From positions 62,001 to 126,000 of the forward strand of contig NZ_JAGINQ010000016.1 of the NCBI RefSeq assembly GCF_017876165.1: 64,000 nucleotides of DNA. Direction: 5' to 3'. A program made the position numbers and the translations under genes. The stretch's first letter is position 1. Every line of letters begins with the position of its first letter. Origin of the DNA: Azospirillum soli (GTDB lineage: Bacteria; Pseudomonadota; Alphaproteobacteria; Azospirillales; Azospirillaceae). The notes under the pieces were generated by a model that worked only from the letters and a program-made list of their open reading frames with translations, searched no databases and was not told the origin of the DNA. This document shows, piece by piece, positions 36,628 through 47,134 of this stretch.

Positions 36628-37728
36628 TCAGAGCGTGACCGTCACGCTGACGCGCGGACCGCCGTCCGCCTTCAGCGTTCCCCGCGCCAGTTCGACCAGC
36701 CGGCGGATGTCCGCCAAACCTTCCGGATCGAAGCCGGCGGGGGAGTCCACCGCGACCTCGGCCTGTTGGTTGCCGACGCGCCGCAGGCGCATGGCGATGG
36801 TCCCGCCGCTCCCAACGCCAACCGTCCGACGCACGGCGGCGGAGAGAAGCGCTTCCACCGTCGCCCCCAGCGTCAGAACGCGGTCGGCCGCCAGCGTGAC
36901 CGTTTGCACGTCGCATTCCATCGTGATGTGATGCGCGTCCGTCCGCTCGATCTCTGCGATGGAGCGGCAGATCAGCGCGAGATGGTCGCCAAGCGCCGTC
37001 GTCCCGTCCGGCTCCAGCGCCAGCAGCCGGTCGAGATGGGCCGCCAGCGTCGTCGCATCGACCACCGCCGCGTCGTCGCGCATGCGCTGCCGCACCCGTT
37101 GCAGCAGAAGCCGCTGCCGCTCCGCTGTGGCCTCGCGCCGGCAGCGGACCACCGCGTCGCCCAGCGTGTTGGCGAAGGCGGTCAGGAAATTCACGTCGGC
37201 GATGGTGAAAGCGCGCTCCTCGTCCGTGTCGACCTCCAGCACGCCGAATGCTCCCCGGTCGGTCATGATCAGGACGTTGACGGTCGAACGGATGCCGTAC
37301 TCCCGATAAATCGACGGCAAATGGTAGATGGGATTGTCCTGCACATGGATATCCACCAGCGGCCGTTCCTCCAACAGCACCTTGCCGCAGGGGTTTGTCT
37401 CGTCGGCGGGCGCGCGCACGCGGCCGACCACGCCCGGTTGCCAGCCATGGCCGGCGCGCACCACCAGCTCCTTCCCGTCGGGCAGGAGTTCCAGGATCTT
37501 CGTGTAGGGGACTTGCGTGCCCTCCGCGCACAGGCGCGCGGCGTCGCTCAGGATACGGTCCAGGGAAGTTTCCACCAAAGCCCGCCGCCCGAAATCGGTC
37601 AGCACCGACTGTTGGTGGAGCAGCTGTTCGGGGGAGGGCGCCGCGTCCAGCGGCTGATCGGCGGTGATCGTCGTCCGCCAAGGATGCCCTTTGGGGGCCT
37701 CGCGGGTGACCGATTCGGTGTGCGGCAT
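36628..37728 (-). CDS. GAF domain protein with a degenerate histidine-kinase module
   Basis: A 366-residue soluble protein. A GAF domain spans about residues 45-195 (ILELLPDGKELVVRAGHGWQPG, GAFGVLEVDTDEERAFTIADVNFLTAFANTLGDAV). It is followed by a region laid out like a HWE/HisKA_2 kinase. Where functional members have HRVKNNL, this protein has QRVRQRM (Gln210 in place of the phosphoacceptor His). The ATP-binding part also looks eroded (LTLGATVEALLSAAVRR for the N-box, VDSPAGFDPEGL for G1). It is probably a pseudokinase that works by binding. It ends 6 bp from the convergent TauE stop. ATG 37728 has no strong ribosome binding site. Confidence 0.8.
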   Translation of the reverse strand: MPHTESVTREAPKGHPWRTTITADQPLDAAPSPEQLLHQQSVLTDFGRRALVETSLDRILSDAARLCAEGTQVPYTKILELLPDGKELVVRAGHGWQPGVVGRVRAPADETNPCGKVLLEERPLVDIHVQDNPIYHLPSIYREYGIRSTVNVLIMTDRGAFGVLEVDTDEERAFTIADVNFLTAFANTLGDAVVRCRREATAERQRLLLQRVRQRMRDDAAVVDATTLAAHLDRLLALEPDGTTALGDHLALICRSIAEIERTDAHHITMECDVQTVTLAADRVLTLGATVEALLSAAVRRTVGVGSGGTIAMRLRRVGNQQAEVAVDSPAGFDPEGLADIRRLVELARGTLKADGGPRVSVTVTL

Positions 37729-37793
37729 GAAGGGGCATCGACGGTTGTGTGTGTTCTCCCCGTCAACACGCCGCCGCCCCAAGCGTCACACGC

Positions 37794-38473
37794 TCAGTCC
37801 GCCGCCATCCGCTCGGCCAGCCCGCACAGAGCGTCCCAATCGAGCGCCGCCGGGTCCTCGACCACATGGTCGGCGGCCTCGAACAGCAGGTGCGGGGGCT
37901 GCGGCCAGGCGATGGTCAGCATGCCGGCGGCCTTGCCGGCGCGGGCGCCCGTGGGGCTGTCCTCGATCACCGCGCAGGCTTCCGGCGGCACGCCCAGCCG
38001 CTCGGCGGCCAGCAGATACGGCTCGGGATCGGGCTTGCCGTTGGTCACGTCGTCCCGGCTGATGCCGAAGGCGAAATGCGGGATGCCCATGCGGCGCAGG
38101 TTGGCCTCGACCACCCGCCGGCCGCTGTTCGACACGCAGGCCTGCCGCAGCCCGCGTGACGCGAAGGCCTCCACCAGAGCGAAGGCCCCGGCGCGCGCCT
38201 CGACCTCGGCGATCCGTTCCAGATAGATGTCGGTGATCGCGTCGGCCCATTCCCGGAAGGTCAGGACCATGGGCCGGGCGGCGTGCAGTCGCGCGTACAG
38301 CTCCGGGAAGGCGATCCCCAGCGTGTTCGCGTAGTCCGCGTCGCTCATCTCGTGCCCGAGTCGCCGGCACACGGCGATGGTGGAGTGCTGGTGCCACGGC
38401 TCGCTGTCCAGCAGCGTGCCGTCGATGTCCCAGAGGATCGCCTGGATGGGGATCGCCTTGATAGGAGAAAGAC

Positions 38474-38477
<4 letters not shown>
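37794..38477 (-). CDS. HAD-superfamily phosphatase (sugar-phosphatase type)
   Basis: A 227-residue subfamily I HAD hydrolase. Motif [18 protein letters not shown] (the two catalytic Asp), cap helices, motif [22 protein letters not shown], motif III Lys in [19 protein letters not shown] and motif [20 protein letters not shown] are complete. It is close to the hexitol or 2-deoxyglucose phosphate phosphatases; the substrate is unknown. The start appears to be TTG 38477, overlapping the proB TGA by 4 bp (TTGA). No better start exists before motif I. It is co-transcribed with proB. Confidence 0.87.
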
Positions 38478-40772
<2,295 letters not shown>

Positions 40773-40780
40773 TCAACAAA

Positions 40781-40815
40781 CGAAAATCGGGGGCCGGTTG
40801 CCCGGTCCCCCGATT
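40781..40815 (-). terminator. Intrinsic terminator between rpmA and obgE
   Basis: On the minus strand AATCGGGGG (40815-40807) pairs with CCCCCGATT (40793-40785), with further G-C pairing inside, and the transcript continues into TTTTCGTTTG. It lies 29 bp after the rpmA stop and should end most rplU-rpmA transcripts before obgE. Confidence 0.75.
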
Positions 40816-40844
40816 CTTAGACTTCCGTACGGGCCGGACGAGTG

Positions 40845-41129
40845 TTACTCGGCCGCGACCGCCGGGACCGCGTCATTGGCCGCCTCGATGGCGACGTAGG
40901 TGCGGCCCTTGGCGCTGTGCTTGAAGGCCACCTTGCCGTCCACCAGGGCGAACAGGGTGTGGTCCTTGCCGATGCCGACGTTCTCACCCGGGTGGAACTT
41001 CGTGCCGCGCTGGCGGACGATGATGTTGCCGGCGATGACGGCTTCGCCGCCAAAGCGCTTCACGCCAAGACGACGGCCAGCGGAGTCGCGACCGTTGCGC
41101 GAGGAGCCGCCTGCTTTTTTATGAGCCAT
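40845..41129 (-). CDS. rpmA: 50S ribosomal protein L27
   Basis: A 94-residue ribosomal protein near the peptidyl transferase centre. The N-terminus [20 protein letters not shown], then [29 protein letters not shown] and [15 protein letters not shown], is the standard L27 sequence. It starts directly with MAHKKAGGS, without the cleaved N-terminal extension seen in Firmicutes. It follows rplU by 34 bp. Confidence 0.98.
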   Translation of the reverse strand: MAHKKAGGSSRNGRDSAGRRLGVKRFGGEAVIAGNIIVRQRGTKFHPGENVGIGKDHTLFALVDGKVAFKHSAKGRTYVAIEAANDAVPAVAAE

Positions 41130-41163
41130 GGGGGGTTACTCCTGTGAACTGATCGGCGGCCGC

Positions 41164-41481
41164 TCAGGCGGCGCCGTTGATCCCGGTGATGCGCAGGACG
41201 GTCAGGTCCTGGCGGTGGCCGTTCTTACGGCGATAGTTCTGACGGCGCTTCTTCTTGAAGACGATGATCTTCGGGCCGCGATCCTGGGCGACCACCTCGG
41301 CCACCACAGCCGCGCCGGCCACCGTCGGGGTGCCCACGGTGGTGTTGCCGCCGTCGCTCACCATCAGCACGTCGTTGAGCGTGATGGAAGCGCCAGCCTC
41401 GGCCTCGAGCTTCTCAACGCGGATCACGTCGCCATTGGCGACCTTGTACTGCTTGCCGCCGGTGCGGATCACTGCAAACAT
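41164..41481 (-). CDS. rplU: 50S ribosomal protein L21
   Basis: A 105-residue 23S rRNA-binding protein: [30 protein letters not shown], then [26 protein letters not shown] and the basic [21 protein letters not shown] signature. ATG 41481 has AGGCAG at a workable distance; a GTG three codons upstream lacks spacing. It is the first gene of rplU-rpmA, with a strong promoter about 80 bp upstream. Confidence 0.97.
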   Translation of the reverse strand: MFAVIRTGGKQYKVANGDVIRVEKLEAEAGASITLNDVLMVSDGGNTTVGTPTVAGAAVVAEVVAQDRGPKIIVFKKKRRQNYRRKNGHRQDLTVLRITGINGAA

Positions 41482-41562
41482 CGTCGTCACTGCCTATTTC
41501 AAAACAAACGGCGGGCCGCTCGCCCACCATTTGAGGTGCAAGCCCGTTCGTGAGAGCGAGGA

Positions 41563-41590
41563 GTTATACGCAGGAGGCATCGTGAGTCAA
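41563..41590 (-). promoter_or_regulatory. Strong sigma-70 promoter for rplU-rpmA
   Basis: On the minus strand TTGACT (41590-41585) and TATAAC (41568-41563) are 16 bp apart. The predicted start near 41556 gives a leader of about 75 nt before rplU. It is the closest match to consensus noticed in the window and faces away from the tRNA promoter. Confidence 0.65.
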
Positions 41591-41635
41591 CAGTCATGGT
41601 GACAGAATGATGTGCATTTTCCTGCAAACGAGTGC

Positions 41636-41664
41636 TTGCATCCCCAAAAGCTTTTGGGTAGGTT
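41636..41664 (+). promoter_or_regulatory. tRNA-Ser promoter with palindromic spacer
   Basis: TTGCAT (41636-41641) and TAGGTT (41659-41664) are separated by exactly 17 bp, 26 bp before the mature tRNA. The spacer contains the perfect 16-bp palindrome CCCAAAAGCTTTTGGG (41643-41658). Confidence 0.55.
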
Positions 41665-41690
41665 CCGCGCCACCCCGGAAACGGGGCAGC

Positions 41691-41780
41691 GGATGGGTGG
41701 CAGAGCGGTTGAATGCACCGCACTCGAAATGCGGCATACCCGCAAGGGTATCGGGAGTTCGAATCTCCCCCCATCCGCCA
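41691..41780 (+). tRNA. tRNA-Ser (anticodon CGA)
   Basis: A 90-nt class II tRNA. The acceptor stem GGATGGG (41691-41697) pairs with CCCATCC, followed by discriminator G and an encoded CCA end (41778-41780). The anticodon loop ACTCGAAAT carries CGA, reading UCG. The long variable arm ATACCCGCAAGGGTAT and T-arm GGGAGTTCGAATCTCCC are well formed, as expected for serine. It has its own promoter and terminator. Confidence 0.96.
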
Positions 41781-41789
41781 GTTTTCCTG

Positions 41790-41850
41790 AAAAACGCACG
41801 GTCGAGCCTGCCCCTCGCGGGGTCATGACGCTCCCGTGCGTTTTTCGTTT
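41790..41850 (+). terminator. Terminator of tRNA-Ser
   Basis: AAAAACGCACGG (41790-41801) pairs with CCGTGCGTTTTT (41834-41845). An inner GCCCCTCGCGGGGTC hairpin fills the loop, and TTTTTCGTTT follows the stem. It begins 10 bp after the tRNA and also overlaps the 3' end of the convergent hydrolase gene, so it may act in both directions. Confidence 0.75.
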
Positions 41851-42692
41851 CAGGCTCCCTCGATCAGGTCCATCGCCGCGCCGAACAGGTCCCCCTGCGG
41901 GTCGGCGAAGCGGTCGACCACGGTGAAGTGGTTGGCGCCCGGTTCGACCATCTCGCGGATGGCGTTGCCCTCCGCCGCCCAGGTGCGGGCATAATCGGCC
42001 TGCTGGCGGTGCATCTCGTCGGTCTCCTCCGCTCCCAGCGCGAGAACCAGCGTGGGGGCGGGGGCCTTCACCGCGTGGATCGGGCTCAGCCGCCGCGCCG
42101 ATTCGGCGTCGAGCCGCAGTTGCTCGTTCACCTCGAAATGCAGCAGCGGTTCCAAGTCGTAGATGCCGCTCAGCGCGAAGGCGCCCTTCACCAGTTCCGG
42201 TTCCTCCGAGGCGAGCGTCGCCGCCAGATGCCCGCCCGCCGAATGGCCGGCAACGACCAGCCGTTCCGAATCGGCTCCAAACTCCCCCGCATGCTCTGCC
42301 ACCCAGGCCAACCCGTGCCGCGCGTGGCCGACCAGCGTGTCCAGCGTCACGTCGGGGCACAGCCCGTAGCCGATCAGCGCGACCGCCACACCCTTCGCAA
42401 CGAACGGCTCGGCGACGAACGAGAACATGTCCTTGGACAGCCCCCGCCAATAGCCGCCATGGATGAAGACCAGCAGCGGCGCGCCGTCGCCGGCCGGGAA
42501 GGCGTCCACGCGCTGGCGCGGGTGTGGCCCCACCGGAATGTCGAATCGGCCGGGCAGCCGCCCGCGCACCTCGGCGCTCTGCGCTTCCCAGCGGGCAAAA
42601 ATGTCGACGTGCTCCGGCACCAGCTTGCGGAAATTATACTGGCGGTCGATCTCGGCGGCGTCCATGCCGCGATGGAGGGGCTCAGACGCCAA
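41850..42692 (-). CDS. Alpha/beta hydrolase, kynurenine formamidase/esterase-like
   Basis: A 280-residue serine hydrolase. The oxyanion motif HGGYWRGLSKD, nucleophile Ser in VAGHSAGGHLAATL, SGIYDLEPLL and the catalytic His in PGANHFTVVDRFADP are those of the BD-FAE/kynurenine formamidase-like group. The start is taken as TTG 42692 because AAGGAG lies 7 bp before it inside the livF end; ATG 42665 has no ribosome binding site. It overlaps livF by 11 bp, so it belongs to the liv-type operon and may process the imported compound. The substrate is unknown. Confidence 0.83.
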   Translation of the reverse strand: MASEPLHRGMDAAEIDRQYNFRKLVPEHVDIFARWEAQSAEVRGRLPGRFDIPVGPHPRQRVDAFPAGDGAPLLVFIHGGYWRGLSKDMFSFVAEPFVAKGVAVALIGYGLCPDVTLDTLVGHARHGLAWVAEHAGEFGADSERLVVAGHSAGGHLAATLASEEPELVKGAFALSGIYDLEPLLHFEVNEQLRLDAESARRLSPIHAVKAPAPTLVLALGAEETDEMHRQQADYARTWAAEGNAIREMVEPGANHFTVVDRFADPQGDLFGAAMDLIEGA

Positions 42693-43386
42693 GATAGCGC
42701 TCCTTCAGGCCGGGATCGGCCAGCAGGTCGGCGGAGGTCCCCGCCCAGACCAGCCGGCCCTTCTCGATGACATGGTGACGGTCGGCCAGCTTCGCCAAAG
42801 CGGCGACGTTCTTGTCCACCACCAGAATCGCCTGCCCCTCGGTCTTCAGGCGGGCGAGGCAGTCCCAGATCTCCTGCCGGACCAGCGGGGCCAGCCCCTC
42901 CGTCGCCTCGTCCAGGATCAGCAGCTTCGGGTTGGTCATCAGCGCCCGCCCGATGGCGAGCATCTGCTGCTCGCCCCCCGACAGGTTGCGGGCCAGATTG
43001 CCGGCGCGCTCGGCCAGCCGGGGGAACAGCGCGTGCACGCGCTCCACCGTCCAGGCGTCGGCCCGGCCGAACCGATTCGCCGCCGTCGCGATCAGGTTCT
43101 CGTGCACGGTCAAGGTGGGGAAGACCTGCCGCCCCTCCGGCACCAGAGCGATGCCGGACCGCGCGATCCGGTGCGGCGGCATGCCGACCAACTCCACCCC
43201 TTCGAACGCGATCGACCCGCCTGCCGCCGCGACCAGCCCCAGGATGGACTTGATGGTGGTCGTCTTGCCCATGCCGTTGCGGCCCATCAGCGTGGCGACC
43301 TCGCCGGCCCCCACCGACAGCTCCATGCCGAACAGCACCTGGCTCGACCCGTAAGAGGCGGTCAGTCCCGAGACGCGCAGCATCAC
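42682..43386 (-). CDS. livF: Branched-chain-amino-acid-type ABC transporter ATPase (LivF)
   Basis: A 234-residue ATPase. Walker A GRNGMGKTTTIKS, Q-loop region VPEGRQVFPTLTVHENLI, signature LSGGEQQMLAIGRAL, Walker B LLILDEATEGLAP and switch His in VVDKNVAAL/ADRHHVIEKG follow the LivF pattern (EATEGLAP is typical). It works with LivG in a heterodimer under LivH and LivM. Overlaps livG by 4 bp upstream and the hydrolase by 11 bp downstream. The imported ligand may be an amino acid, amide or another small polar compound. Confidence 0.93.
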   Translation of the reverse strand: MMLRVSGLTASYGSSQVLFGMELSVGAGEVATLMGRNGMGKTTTIKSILGLVAAAGGSIAFEGVELVGMPPHRIARSGIALVPEGRQVFPTLTVHENLIATAANRFGRADAWTVERVHALFPRLAERAGNLARNLSGGEQQMLAIGRALMTNPKLLILDEATEGLAPLVRQEIWDCLARLKTEGQAILVVDKNVAALAKLADRHHVIEKGRLVWAGTSADLLADPGLKERYLGV

Positions 43387-44138
43387 ACCGCCTCCAACTC
43401 GTCACCCAGATAGGCCTCGCGCACCGCCGGGTCGTTGCGGATCTCGGCCGGCGTCCCGCTGGCGAGGTCCTTGCCGCGCACCAGCACGGTGATCCGGTCG
43501 GCCAGCGCGAAGACCGCGTCCATGTCGTGCTCGACCAGCAGGATGGTGACCGTCCCCTTCAGCTCCTTCAGCAGATCCACCATGCGCGCCGATTCCTCCG
43601 GCCCCATGCCGGCCATCGGCTCGTCGAGCAGCAGCAGCCGGGGGCCGGTGGCGAGCGCCATTGCCAGCTCCAGCTGCCGCTTCTCGCCATGGGCCAGCGC
43701 CTCGGCCGGGGTGTTCGCCCGCGCGCCGAGGCCGACTCGCTCCAGCACGGCGCGCGCCGGATCCACCAGACGGCGGTCGCGCCCGGCGTCCCGCCAGAAA
43801 CGGAAGCTGTGCCCGGCGTGCGCCTGCACCGCCAGCGCCACGTTGTCCAGCGCCGAGAAGCTCGGGAAGATCGAGGTGATCTGGAAGCTGCGGGCGAGGC
43901 CGCGTTGCGCCCGCTTGTGCACGGGCATCCGCGTCACGTCGCGCCCGTCGAACAGGATGCGCCCCTCGTCGGGCGTCAGCTCCCCCGCCAGCTGGCCGAT
44001 CAAAGTCGTCTTGCCGGCCCCGTTCGGGCCGATCAGCGCGTGCAACTCGCCCTCCGCCACGGCCAGCGACAGCCCGTCCGTCGCCGCCAAGCCGCCGAAA
44101 CGCTTCACCAGGGATTCGGTGCGCAGCAGGGCGGTCAT
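43383..44138 (-). CDS. livG: Branched-chain-amino-acid-type ABC transporter ATPase (LivG)
   Basis: A 251-residue ATPase. Walker A GPNGAGKTTLIGQ, ARSFQITSIFPSFSALDNVALA, signature AHGEKRQLELAMAL (a non-canonical HGEKR, usual in LivG), Walker B LLLLDEPMAGMGPEES and the H-loop LLVEHDMDAVFALADRITVL are visible. ATG 44138 overlaps the livM stop as ATGA. The C-terminal IRNDPAVREAYLGDE matches the LivG end. Confidence 0.93.
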   Translation of the reverse strand: MTALLRTESLVKRFGGLAATDGLSLAVAEGELHALIGPNGAGKTTLIGQLAGELTPDEGRILFDGRDVTRMPVHKRAQRGLARSFQITSIFPSFSALDNVALAVQAHAGHSFRFWRDAGRDRRLVDPARAVLERVGLGARANTPAEALAHGEKRQLELAMALATGPRLLLLDEPMAGMGPEESARMVDLLKELKGTVTILLVEHDMDAVFALADRITVLVRGKDLASGTPAEIRNDPAVREAYLGDELEAV

Positions 44139-45130
44139 CGCCGCGCCCCCGCGATCACGCCCCAGATCCCCTTGCGCGCGAACAGCACCAGCCCCAGCAG
44201 CACCGGACCCAGCACGATCTTCCAATGCTCGCCCGTGCCGGCGTGAACCATGTCCATCAACTCCGGCACGAACTCCTCCAGCAGCAGCAGCGAGGCGGCG
44301 CCCAGCACCGGGCCGATCAGCGTGCCGATGCCGCCCAGCACGACCATCACGATCAGGTCGCCCGACCGGCTCCAATGCAGATATTGCGGGCCGACGAACA
44401 TCGTGGCGTTGGCCAGCAGCGCCCCCGCCAGCCCGGCCAACCCGCCGGCGATGACGAAGGCCGCCAGCTTGTAGCGGGTGACCGGGTAGCCCAGCGCCTT
44501 CATGCGCCGCTCGTTGTCCTTGGCGCCCCGGATGACCCGCCCGAACCGCGAATTCACCAGCCGCCAGCCCAGCACCAGAACGGCGACCAGCAGCCCCAGC
44601 GTCACGTAATAGAAAGTCGTGTGGTCGGCGATGTTCAGCGCGCCGGGGAAGCTCGACCGGCTCCACAGGGCGATACCGTCGTCGCCGCCGTACGCCTTGA
44701 GGCCCGTCATCAGGTAGAAGAGCATCTGCGCGAAGGCCAGCGTGATCATGATGAAGGGCACGCCGCTGGTGCGCAGCGAGATCGCCCCGATGGGCAGCGC
44801 CGCCAGCGCCCCGGCCAGGAAGGCCAGCGGCCAGACGATAAAGCCGTTCACCGTCCCCGGAAAGCCGAACAGGGTTGAGCCGTCCGCCTGATGGGCGAAC
44901 AAGATGCCGACCACATAGCCGCCGATGCCCACGAAGGCCGCGTGCCCGAAGCTGACCATCCCCCCGAATCCGAGGATCAGGTCCAGGCTGACAGCGGCCA
45001 GCGCGAACACCAGGATGCGCGCGCCGAGGCGCACATAGAACGGTTCGTCAATCCAGACGGCGACGCTCGGCAGGGCAAGCGCTGCGGCGAACAGGATCAG
45101 GAGGGCGATGCGGGGGCGGGTGAGGGGCAT
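44135..45130 (-). CDS. livM: Branched-chain-amino-acid-type ABC transporter permease (LivM)
   Basis: A 331-residue inner-membrane permease with about ten hydrophobic segments. LILGFGGMVSFGHAAFVGIGGYVVG (LivM signature), GAISLRTSGVPFIMITLAFAQMLFYLM, GYPVTRYKLAAFVIAGGLAGLAGAL (the EAA-like loop) and VVLGGIGTLIGPVLGA are present. ATG 45130 begins MPLTRPRIAL; the longer reading reaches into the inverted repeat region. In most liv operons livH precedes livM directly. Here livH lies 2 kb upstream, beyond an inserted block, so livMGF may need a separate promoter. Confidence 0.93.
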   Translation of the reverse strand: MPLTRPRIALLILFAAALALPSVAVWIDEPFYVRLGARILVFALAAVSLDLILGFGGMVSFGHAAFVGIGGYVVGILFAHQADGSTLFGFPGTVNGFIVWPLAFLAGALAALPIGAISLRTSGVPFIMITLAFAQMLFYLMTGLKAYGGDDGIALWSRSSFPGALNIADHTTFYYVTLGLLVAVLVLGWRLVNSRFGRVIRGAKDNERRMKALGYPVTRYKLAAFVIAGGLAGLAGALLANATMFVGPQYLHWSRSGDLIVMVVLGGIGTLIGPVLGAASLLLLEEFVPELMDMVHAGTGEHWKIVLGPVLLGLVLFARKGIWGVIAGARR

Positions 45131-45165
45131 GTGACTGGTCGGAAAGGGCGTGCCTCGGTTCGGTG

Positions 45166-45207
45166 TCGGGGGTTTTGACACAGATGGACACAGATGAACA
45201 CAGATGA
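45166..45207. repeat. Left 42-bp inverted repeat of the GxxExxY cassette
   Basis: Reads TCGGGGGTTTTGACACAGAT at its outer end and continues with GGACACAGATGAACACAGAT and GA. It matches the reverse complement of 45606-45647 at 40 of 42 positions. Internally it has a roughly 12-bp step (GGACACAGAT, GAACACAGAT). It lies 36 bp upstream of livM and 15 bp past the GxxExxY stop. Confidence 0.9.
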
Positions 45208-45222
45208 GCGTCGGCTCCGCCG

Positions 45223-45609
45223 CTACAGCGCCACTCGTTTGAACCCGAGCCTCGGCGTGCCGAAGTTCAGGACAAGCCCCGTCCGTAAACCGCTGGCCTT
45301 CAGGTAATTGAGCGTCTGTCCGATGTGTGCCGAGACAATTCCTTCGACGGCCTTGATCTCAACGACAGCCGTATGGGCCACGATCATGTCCGCCACATAG
45401 CGCCCGACGGGTGCCCCTTTATAGGCGATCTTGAACTCGACCTCCTCCCGCACCGGAAGCCCTCGCAAAGCAAGTTCATAGGCCAAGGCCTTGCGATAGA
45501 CGACTTCCAAGAACCCATTGCCCATGACATTCGCGACTTCGACGGCGGCTCCGATGATGGCCTGGGTCAATGGGTCTTTCCCGTCCGGCGACGACTGATC
45601 CGTGTTCAT
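45223..45609 (-). CDS. GxxExxY protein (PD-(D/E)XK-like small protein)
   Basis: A 128-residue soluble protein of the GxxExxY family. The defining motif is GFLEVVY within [25 protein letters not shown]-(D/E)XK nuclease-like core follows: Asp in YVADMIVA and the E-x-K of [10 protein letters not shown], then [22 protein letters not shown]. Function is unproven for the family; a nuclease or nucleic-acid-binding role is suggested by the fold. The ATG at 45609 lies inside the right inverted repeat, so the repeat supplies the first codons (MNTD) and the leader. Codon use is less GC-rich than that of its neighbours (CAA, TTG and ATA-like choices), a sign of transfer. Confidence 0.88.
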   Translation of the reverse strand: MNTDQSSPDGKDPLTQAIIGAAVEVANVMGNGFLEVVYRKALAYELALRGLPVREEVEFKIAYKGAPVGRYVADMIVAHTAVVEIKAVEGIVSAHIGQTLNYLKASGLRTGLVLNFGTPRLGFKRVAL

Positions 45610-45647
45610 CTGTGTTTATCTGTGTCCATCTGTGTCAAAACACCCGA
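45606..45647. repeat. Right 42-bp inverted repeat of the GxxExxY cassette
   Basis: Plus strand begins TCATCTGTGTTTATCTGTGT and ends CAAAACACCCGA. It is the inverted partner of 45166-45207, with two mismatches. Its inner edge overlaps the GxxExxY start codon, and its outer edge is 40 bp upstream of the queC start. No flanking target-site duplication was seen. Confidence 0.9.
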
Positions 45648-45686
45648 AGTATGGCGGATCGACCAGTGGTACGAAAGGGCAGGGGT

Positions 45687-46382
45687 ATGACGGGCAAGAA
45701 CGCGGTCGTCCTGGTCAGCGGCGGGCTCGATTCCACCACGGTCCTCGCCATCGCCAAGGCAGAGGGCTACCGCGTCAACGCGCTCAGCTTCCGCTACGGC
45801 CAGCGCCACGCCGTCGAACTGGAGGCGGCCAAGCGCGTCGCCTCGGCCATGACGGTGGACCGCCACGTCATCGCCGACATCGACCTGCGCGCCTTCGGCG
45901 GCTCGGCGCTCACCGACGCCATCGACGTGCCCAAGCACGCCAGCGCCGCCGACTTGGGGGAGGGCATTCCCGTCACCTACGTTCCGGCGCGCAACACCAT
46001 CTTCCTGTCCTTCGCGCTGGCCTGGGCGGAGACTCTCAATGCGTCGGACATCTTCATCGGCGTGAACGCGCTGGACTACTCGGGCTATCCCGACTGCCGG
46101 CCGGAATACATCGCGGCTTTCGAGACCATGGCGAACCTCGCCACCAAGGCGGGCGTGGAGGGCACCAGCCGCTTCAAAATCCACGCGCCTCTGATGACGC
46201 TGGACAAGGCCGGCATCATCCGGCGCGGGCTGGAATTGGGCGTGGACTACACCCTGACCCACTCCTGCTACGATCCCACACCCACCGGCGAGGCCTGCGG
46301 CACCTGCGACAGTTGCCTGCTGCGCCTGAAGGGCTTTCAGGAGGCCGGGCTTACCGATCCGGTGCGCTACCGGGCTCTGTAA
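45687..46382 (+). CDS. queC: 7-cyano-7-deazaguanine synthase
   Basis: A 231-residue enzyme converting 7-carboxy-7-deazaguanine to preQ0 with ATP and ammonia, for queuosine in tRNA. The PP-loop [14 protein letters not shown] at about residues 8-21, [46 protein letters not shown] and the four-Cys zinc site in SCYDP...[11 protein letters not shown] are complete. ATG 45687 is preceded by AAAGGGCAGGGG; ATG 45651 is less likely. It is alone: no queD, queE or queF is nearby. It sits on the opposite strand to the surrounding liv genes. Confidence 0.96.
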   Translation: MTGKNAVVLVSGGLDSTTVLAIAKAEGYRVNALSFRYGQRHAVELEAAKRVASAMTVDRHVIADIDLRAFGGSALTDAIDVPKHASAADLGEGIPVTYVPARNTIFLSFALAWAETLNASDIFIGVNALDYSGYPDCRPEYIAAFETMANLATKAGVEGTSRFKIHAPLMTLDKAGIIRRGLELGVDYTLTHSCYDPTPTGEACGTCDSCLLRLKGFQEAGLTDPVRYRAL

Positions 46383-46522
46383 GCCCCCAATTCTTTGGAA
46401 GTGCGGACCCACATCCGGCGGGGCGAGCGAATTAGGCCCGAAGAGGCAAGCCCTCCGGACCGGCGCGGTGCGACAATTCCTTCCATCGCCCTTGCGGCGT
46501 CTTGCAGAGGGAGGAATGCATC

Positions 46523-47134
46523 ATGCGGCAGTCCCGTATGGCTCTTTCTCTGTCTCTGGCCATGACGGTCGCTGTTCCCGCGCTGGCTCTCGCCGACACC
46601 ACCAGCGCCCAGCACACGCCACCCAGGACCGACCAAGAGATGATCACGAACGCCATGTCCGCCGCCCCGCGGGCCGTGGCCGAAACGGCGACCATCATCG
46701 CCATGAACGAGAAAGGAGAGGCGCGCACGCTGCGCCAGGGCACCGGCGCCGGCAACTTCACCTGCATGCCCGACAACCCGATGACGCCGGGCAACGACCC
46801 CATGTGCCTGGACAAGAACGGAATGGCCTGGGCGCAGGCCTGGATGGAGCACAAGGACCCGCCGAAGGGCAAGGTCGGCTTCGGCTACATGCTGGCCGGC
46901 GGATCGGACGCCAGCAACGACGATCCCTACGCGACCGCTCCGGCCACCGGGCATGCCTGGGTGGACACCGGGCCGCACGTCATGATCCTGAACGCGACGG
47001 ACATGATGGACGGCTATCCGAGGACGGCCGCCGATCCGAAGGCGCCCTACGTGATGTGGGGCAACACCCCCTACGCCCACCTGATGATCCCCGTGCGCGA
47101 CACGGCCGGCGAGGTCGCCGAAGCGCCCAAGTGA
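46523..47134 (+). CDS. Secreted protein of unknown function
   Basis: A 203-residue protein with a signal peptide (MRQSRMALSLSLAMTVAVPALALA, cut near residue 24). The mature part is rich in Met, Pro, Asn and Asp and contains a probable disulfide pair (FTCMPDNP ... PMCLDKNG), then MAWAQAWMEHKDPPKGKVGFGYMLAGGSDASNDDP and TGHAWVDTGPHVMILNATDMMDGYP. I do not recognise a named family with confidence. GAGGGAGGA ends 7 bp before ATG 46523. It follows queC by 140 bp and is convergent with livH. Its stop codon is tandemly duplicated. Confidence 0.78.
   Translation: MRQSRMALSLSLAMTVAVPALALADTTSAQHTPPRTDQEMITNAMSAAPRAVAETATIIAMNEKGEARTLRQGTGAGNFTCMPDNPMTPGNDPMCLDKNGMAWAQAWMEHKDPPKGKVGFGYMLAGGSDASNDDPYATAPATGHAWVDTGPHVMILNATDMMDGYPRTAADPKAPYVMWGNTPYAHLMIPVRDTAGEVAEAPK

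Noticed and set aside
45166-45647. Interpretation of the CACAGATG direct repeats as a CRISPR array
   Set aside because: Units are about 12 bp with no spacers, lie at two ends of a gene in inverted orientation, and no cas genes are present.
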